Program-made: the position numbers and the translations under genes
Source of the DNA: Dacryopinax spathularia
Lineage: Eukaryota > Basidiomycota > Dacrymycetes > Dacrymycetales > Dacrymycetaceae
DNA length: 64,000 bases
Assembly (NCBI GenBank): GCA_037974965.1
Contig: JBBPFI010000006.1
Coordinates: 868,001 to 932,000 of the forward strand
Direction of reading: 5' to 3'
Notes under the pieces: generated by a model
The model's database searches: none
What the model was told of the DNA's origin: nothing
What the model saw: the letters and a program-made list of their open reading frames with translations, nothing else
In this document: positions 61,711 to 64,000 of the stretch, piece after piece
Layout of the letters: the number at the start of each line of letters is the position of its first letter
Numbering within the stretch: position 1 is the stretch's first letter

Positions 61711-64000
61711 ATGTCAGGCATTCCTACCGCAAATCGGACACCGCGCTTGTCTGGCCTGCCTACGCCGAACCGTGGCAGTGGTATTCCCGCTCCAGGACGA
61801 CCGCGATCGTCCATCTCGAATGGACCGAGGCAGTCGATGACGAAGGAGGATGATGAAGTCATGAGGGCTTCGTTAGCTGCTGCGGTGAAGGCCAAGCCGC
61901 CCTCGGATTACCTGAACGGGCCGAGCGTGTCGCTCAACGAATCGACCATCGAACGAACTCCCGCACCGCGCAAGTCCATCGGACCCCGTACGAGCAGCTT
62001 GACTTCGTCCACCCTACGAGCGCCGAGACCGCCTTCATCAGCTTCTCAAGCGTCGCATACATCAGGTCGCCTGCAGATCCCAGAAGCCGACTCGCCGAAT
62101 TCATTCCAAACAGCATTCTCTACACCGCTGCACACGCCTGGAGGAATACGCGCGAGGACGCCGTCTGGCGCCTACGCGCCTCGCATGGCAGCGACTTCCG
62201 CGTACCCAACGCACCGACGCCCGGAAAGCAGGCAGTCGGTCGGAAGCACCACTCGCAGCGTCTCTCGCCTGGGCCAGCTGCATGAGCGAAGTGCGAGTCG
62301 CACTGGACGACCGTTCGAAGTTGGCGATAAGGTGCGACTGGAGAGTAAAGGCTGGGAAGGCATTCTGCGATATTTGGGTGAAGTCCATTTCAGAGATGGG
62401 ATTTGGGCAGGTGTCGAGCTGCTGCCCGGCTTCGCTGGAAAGGGCAAGAATGACGGGTCGGTGGAAGGGTGTGTCTAGCCTGTTGGTTCTGCATACAGCG
62501 CAGCTAACTATATGCGCAGCAAACGGTACTTCGACTGTCCACCCAACATGGGCGTCTTCATATCCGCCGACAAGCTATCTGCGCCAGCGCCCAGTTATGC
62601 TCGCCCGCCGTCTTCCGCGTCTGTAACGAGTCGGACGGGACGGATTACACCTTTCAAGGAGCCGCCGACGCCAGAGCTGGAAACACCATCTGCAATGCGA
62701 TCTCGCGTGCAGGCTGCCGCCGCCGCAAGTCGTATTTCGGTTGGATCTCGTGCAAGCAAGTTCCTCCGTATGACGGCGCAACAGTTGCGAGAAGCTGGTA
62801 TCGAGTCGCAGCCGCACCCCGACATGATCCTGGAGAGTCCGATCCGAAGCCCTAATCGCCCGCCAACCCTCACTCCAAAGTCAGCTGGAAGGCAATCGTT
62901 CGGTATGGCTACTCCTGGCTCAGCCCGATCACGAGCCAGCTTGGGCGGTCCGACCCCGAAGGCAAGACCGAGAAATGCCGACATGTCCGTTCCGATGTCA
63001 CCTCCTCTCACGTTGCCTGCCCTTAGCGCGGGCAGTACGAGCGCGAATACGAGCCTGCAGGAAGAAGATATAGTGACACCGGAAGAGTCGCATACACTTG
63101 AGTCGGGCACACGGGCATTTCAAGAGCGAGTCGCCAAACTCATGTCTGAGGATTTGGGCACAAGCCGCTCACCCGTTGTAAGCGCTCAACCAGCAGGACC
63201 GACAGGCTTCATGGAGGAATCTCCCCTTGCCTTACGTACATCTGCTCGTCTTGTGGAACGTGTGGAGATGCTCGAGCAAGAAAACAAGCGACTGAAAGCG
63301 GACGCATTGAGATCGACCGCCCCGAGTCCATCGAAATCTCATGCCGCTCAGAGCTTGATCACCGATCTGCAGCAGAGACTGGAATCTTCCGAGAGGATAA
63401 CCGCCGATATCCAGCAGAAGCTCCACGACGTCGAGAAGCAGCTCGAGGAACAGGTTTCTCTTCGTGAATCCGAAAAGGAACAAGCGGCCGACGTGCTTTC
63501 AGCCGCCGATGAGCGCGTGGATGAAGCAGAGAAAAAGGCCGCGGCGCTTATCGGCGAATTGGACTCCTTCAAGAAGAAGCTAGCAGAGGTTGAGCGAGAC
63601 CGAGACGAGAAAGTGCAGCATATACAAGAGCTCGAGAGAAGGGTCGTGCTTCTTGAACAACAGGCCAATGAGGAACGTGAGGACTTGCTGCAACAGGTAG
63701 AAGAATTGAGGAAGGCTGGTCAGGTAAGGAAAATTCTCTCTGGAGGGCGAGCGATGCCTGACGAAGCCCTCTCCCTCAGGAAACAATCGCGTTCTACGAG
63801 GAGCACAAGGCCGCCCATGAAGCTGACCGGTATGAGCTTGAACAGCAAATCCAGGCATTGGAGGAGCAACTGCGCAGCATGCCTGAATCAGCGGGACAGC
63901 CATCCTCTGCCCTTCAGCAAACGGAAACTGCCACCCAGATTGATAACGAAGCATTGCGAGAGCAAGTAGCCCATTATCAGTCCCGTATTACCAAACTCGA
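61711..64000 (+). CDS. CAP-Gly coiled-coil microtubule plus-end protein (partial, 3' end beyond window)
   Basis: ATG 61711 (MSGIPTANRTPRLSGLPTPN). The first ~200 residues are Ser/Pro/Arg-rich with repeats of the SGIP/GIPAPGRPR type. The CAP-Gly domain follows: FEVGDKVRLESKGWEGILRY, LGEVHFRDGIWAGVELLPG, and GKNDGSVEG|KRYFDCPPNMGVFI, the bar marking an intron at about 62470-62519; the GKNDG signature that binds EEY/F tails is intact. A second Ser/Pro-rich region follows, then a long coiled coil beginning ARLVERVEMLEQENKRLKAD and continuing LQQRLESSERITADIQQKLH and beyond. Another intron is near 63723-63779, and the frame is open at the window's end. The layout is that of CLIP-170/Bik1 or dynactin-p150-type proteins; position of the CAP-Gly after a basic-Ser region favours the CLIP side, but the dynactin subunit cannot be excluded. 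Confidence 0.88.

Noticed and set aside
1-64000. CRISPR arrays, operons with ribosome-binding sites, rRNA and tRNA genes
   Set aside because: The window is eukaryotic; no regularly spaced repeats were seen. I noticed no convincing tRNA or rRNA by eye, though a covariance-model scan could still find a tRNA.

Overview
This is a nuclear window from a filamentous basidiomycete, most likely an Agaricomycete. The evidence is dense genes on both strands, many short GT-AG introns of about 40-90 nt, short intergenic gaps, pyrimidine-rich leaders, and fungal gene families: an ERT1/AcuK regulator with PAS, a Trk potassium carrier with four pore loops, a GPI-type aspartic protease, an endoglucanase-V-like secreted protein and a hypervirulence TUDOR protein. 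I cannot name the species.

Two blocks are ordinary housekeeping DNA. The left block (1-27 kb) holds an unrecognised partial gene, a complex I accessory subunit (17.8 kDa type), a DUF1279/FAM210-like mitochondrial protein, an SV2-like MFS carrier, an auxin-efflux-carrier-like transporter, an F-box protein, the Trk carrier, a small TUDOR protein, a short-chain dehydrogenase, a SWS1/ZSWIM7-like SWIM protein divergent from TRM11, NDUFB3 (complex I B12), DNA topoisomerase I, an endoglucanase-V-like protein divergent from the mitochondrial rRNA methyltransferase MRM2, and a low-complexity ORF. The right block (42.7-48 kb and 54.9-64 kb) holds a Kelch protein divergent from ferroportin, an aspartic protease, methylthioribose-1-phosphate isomerase, an ERT1-like Zn2Cys6/PAS regulator divergent from a multi-pass membrane protein, and the start of a CAP-Gly coiled-coil microtubule protein.

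Between them (27-54 kb) is a sparse, repeat-rich accessory region dominated by six genes for short two-finger C2H2 proteins (27.0, 30.1, 34.2, 38.1, 49.8 and 51.0 kb). Five share the same three introns, all cutting inside the zinc fingers. Several share an N-terminal signature (VRS..G.VS.LNDD), a SYVRG motif after finger 2 and a C-terminal RYA.S.VRGG tail. Part of the cluster is a tandem duplication: about 27.88-34.13 kb is repeated at about 35.78-41.24 kb. Each copy carries a small gene resembling the APC/C subunit CDC26/Hcn1 followed by a zinc-finger gene. The second copy starts beside a perfect 26-bp palindrome. A Mutator-like transposon with terminal inverted repeats and a 9-bp target duplication (31.5-33.7 kb) has entered only the first copy, and a MITE-like element (36.3-36.6 kb) only the second. 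A 37-bp tandem duplication frameshifts the tail of the second CDC26-like gene.

Gene models were built by eye from reading frames and splice sites. Product names rest on recognised motifs, not on any database search.
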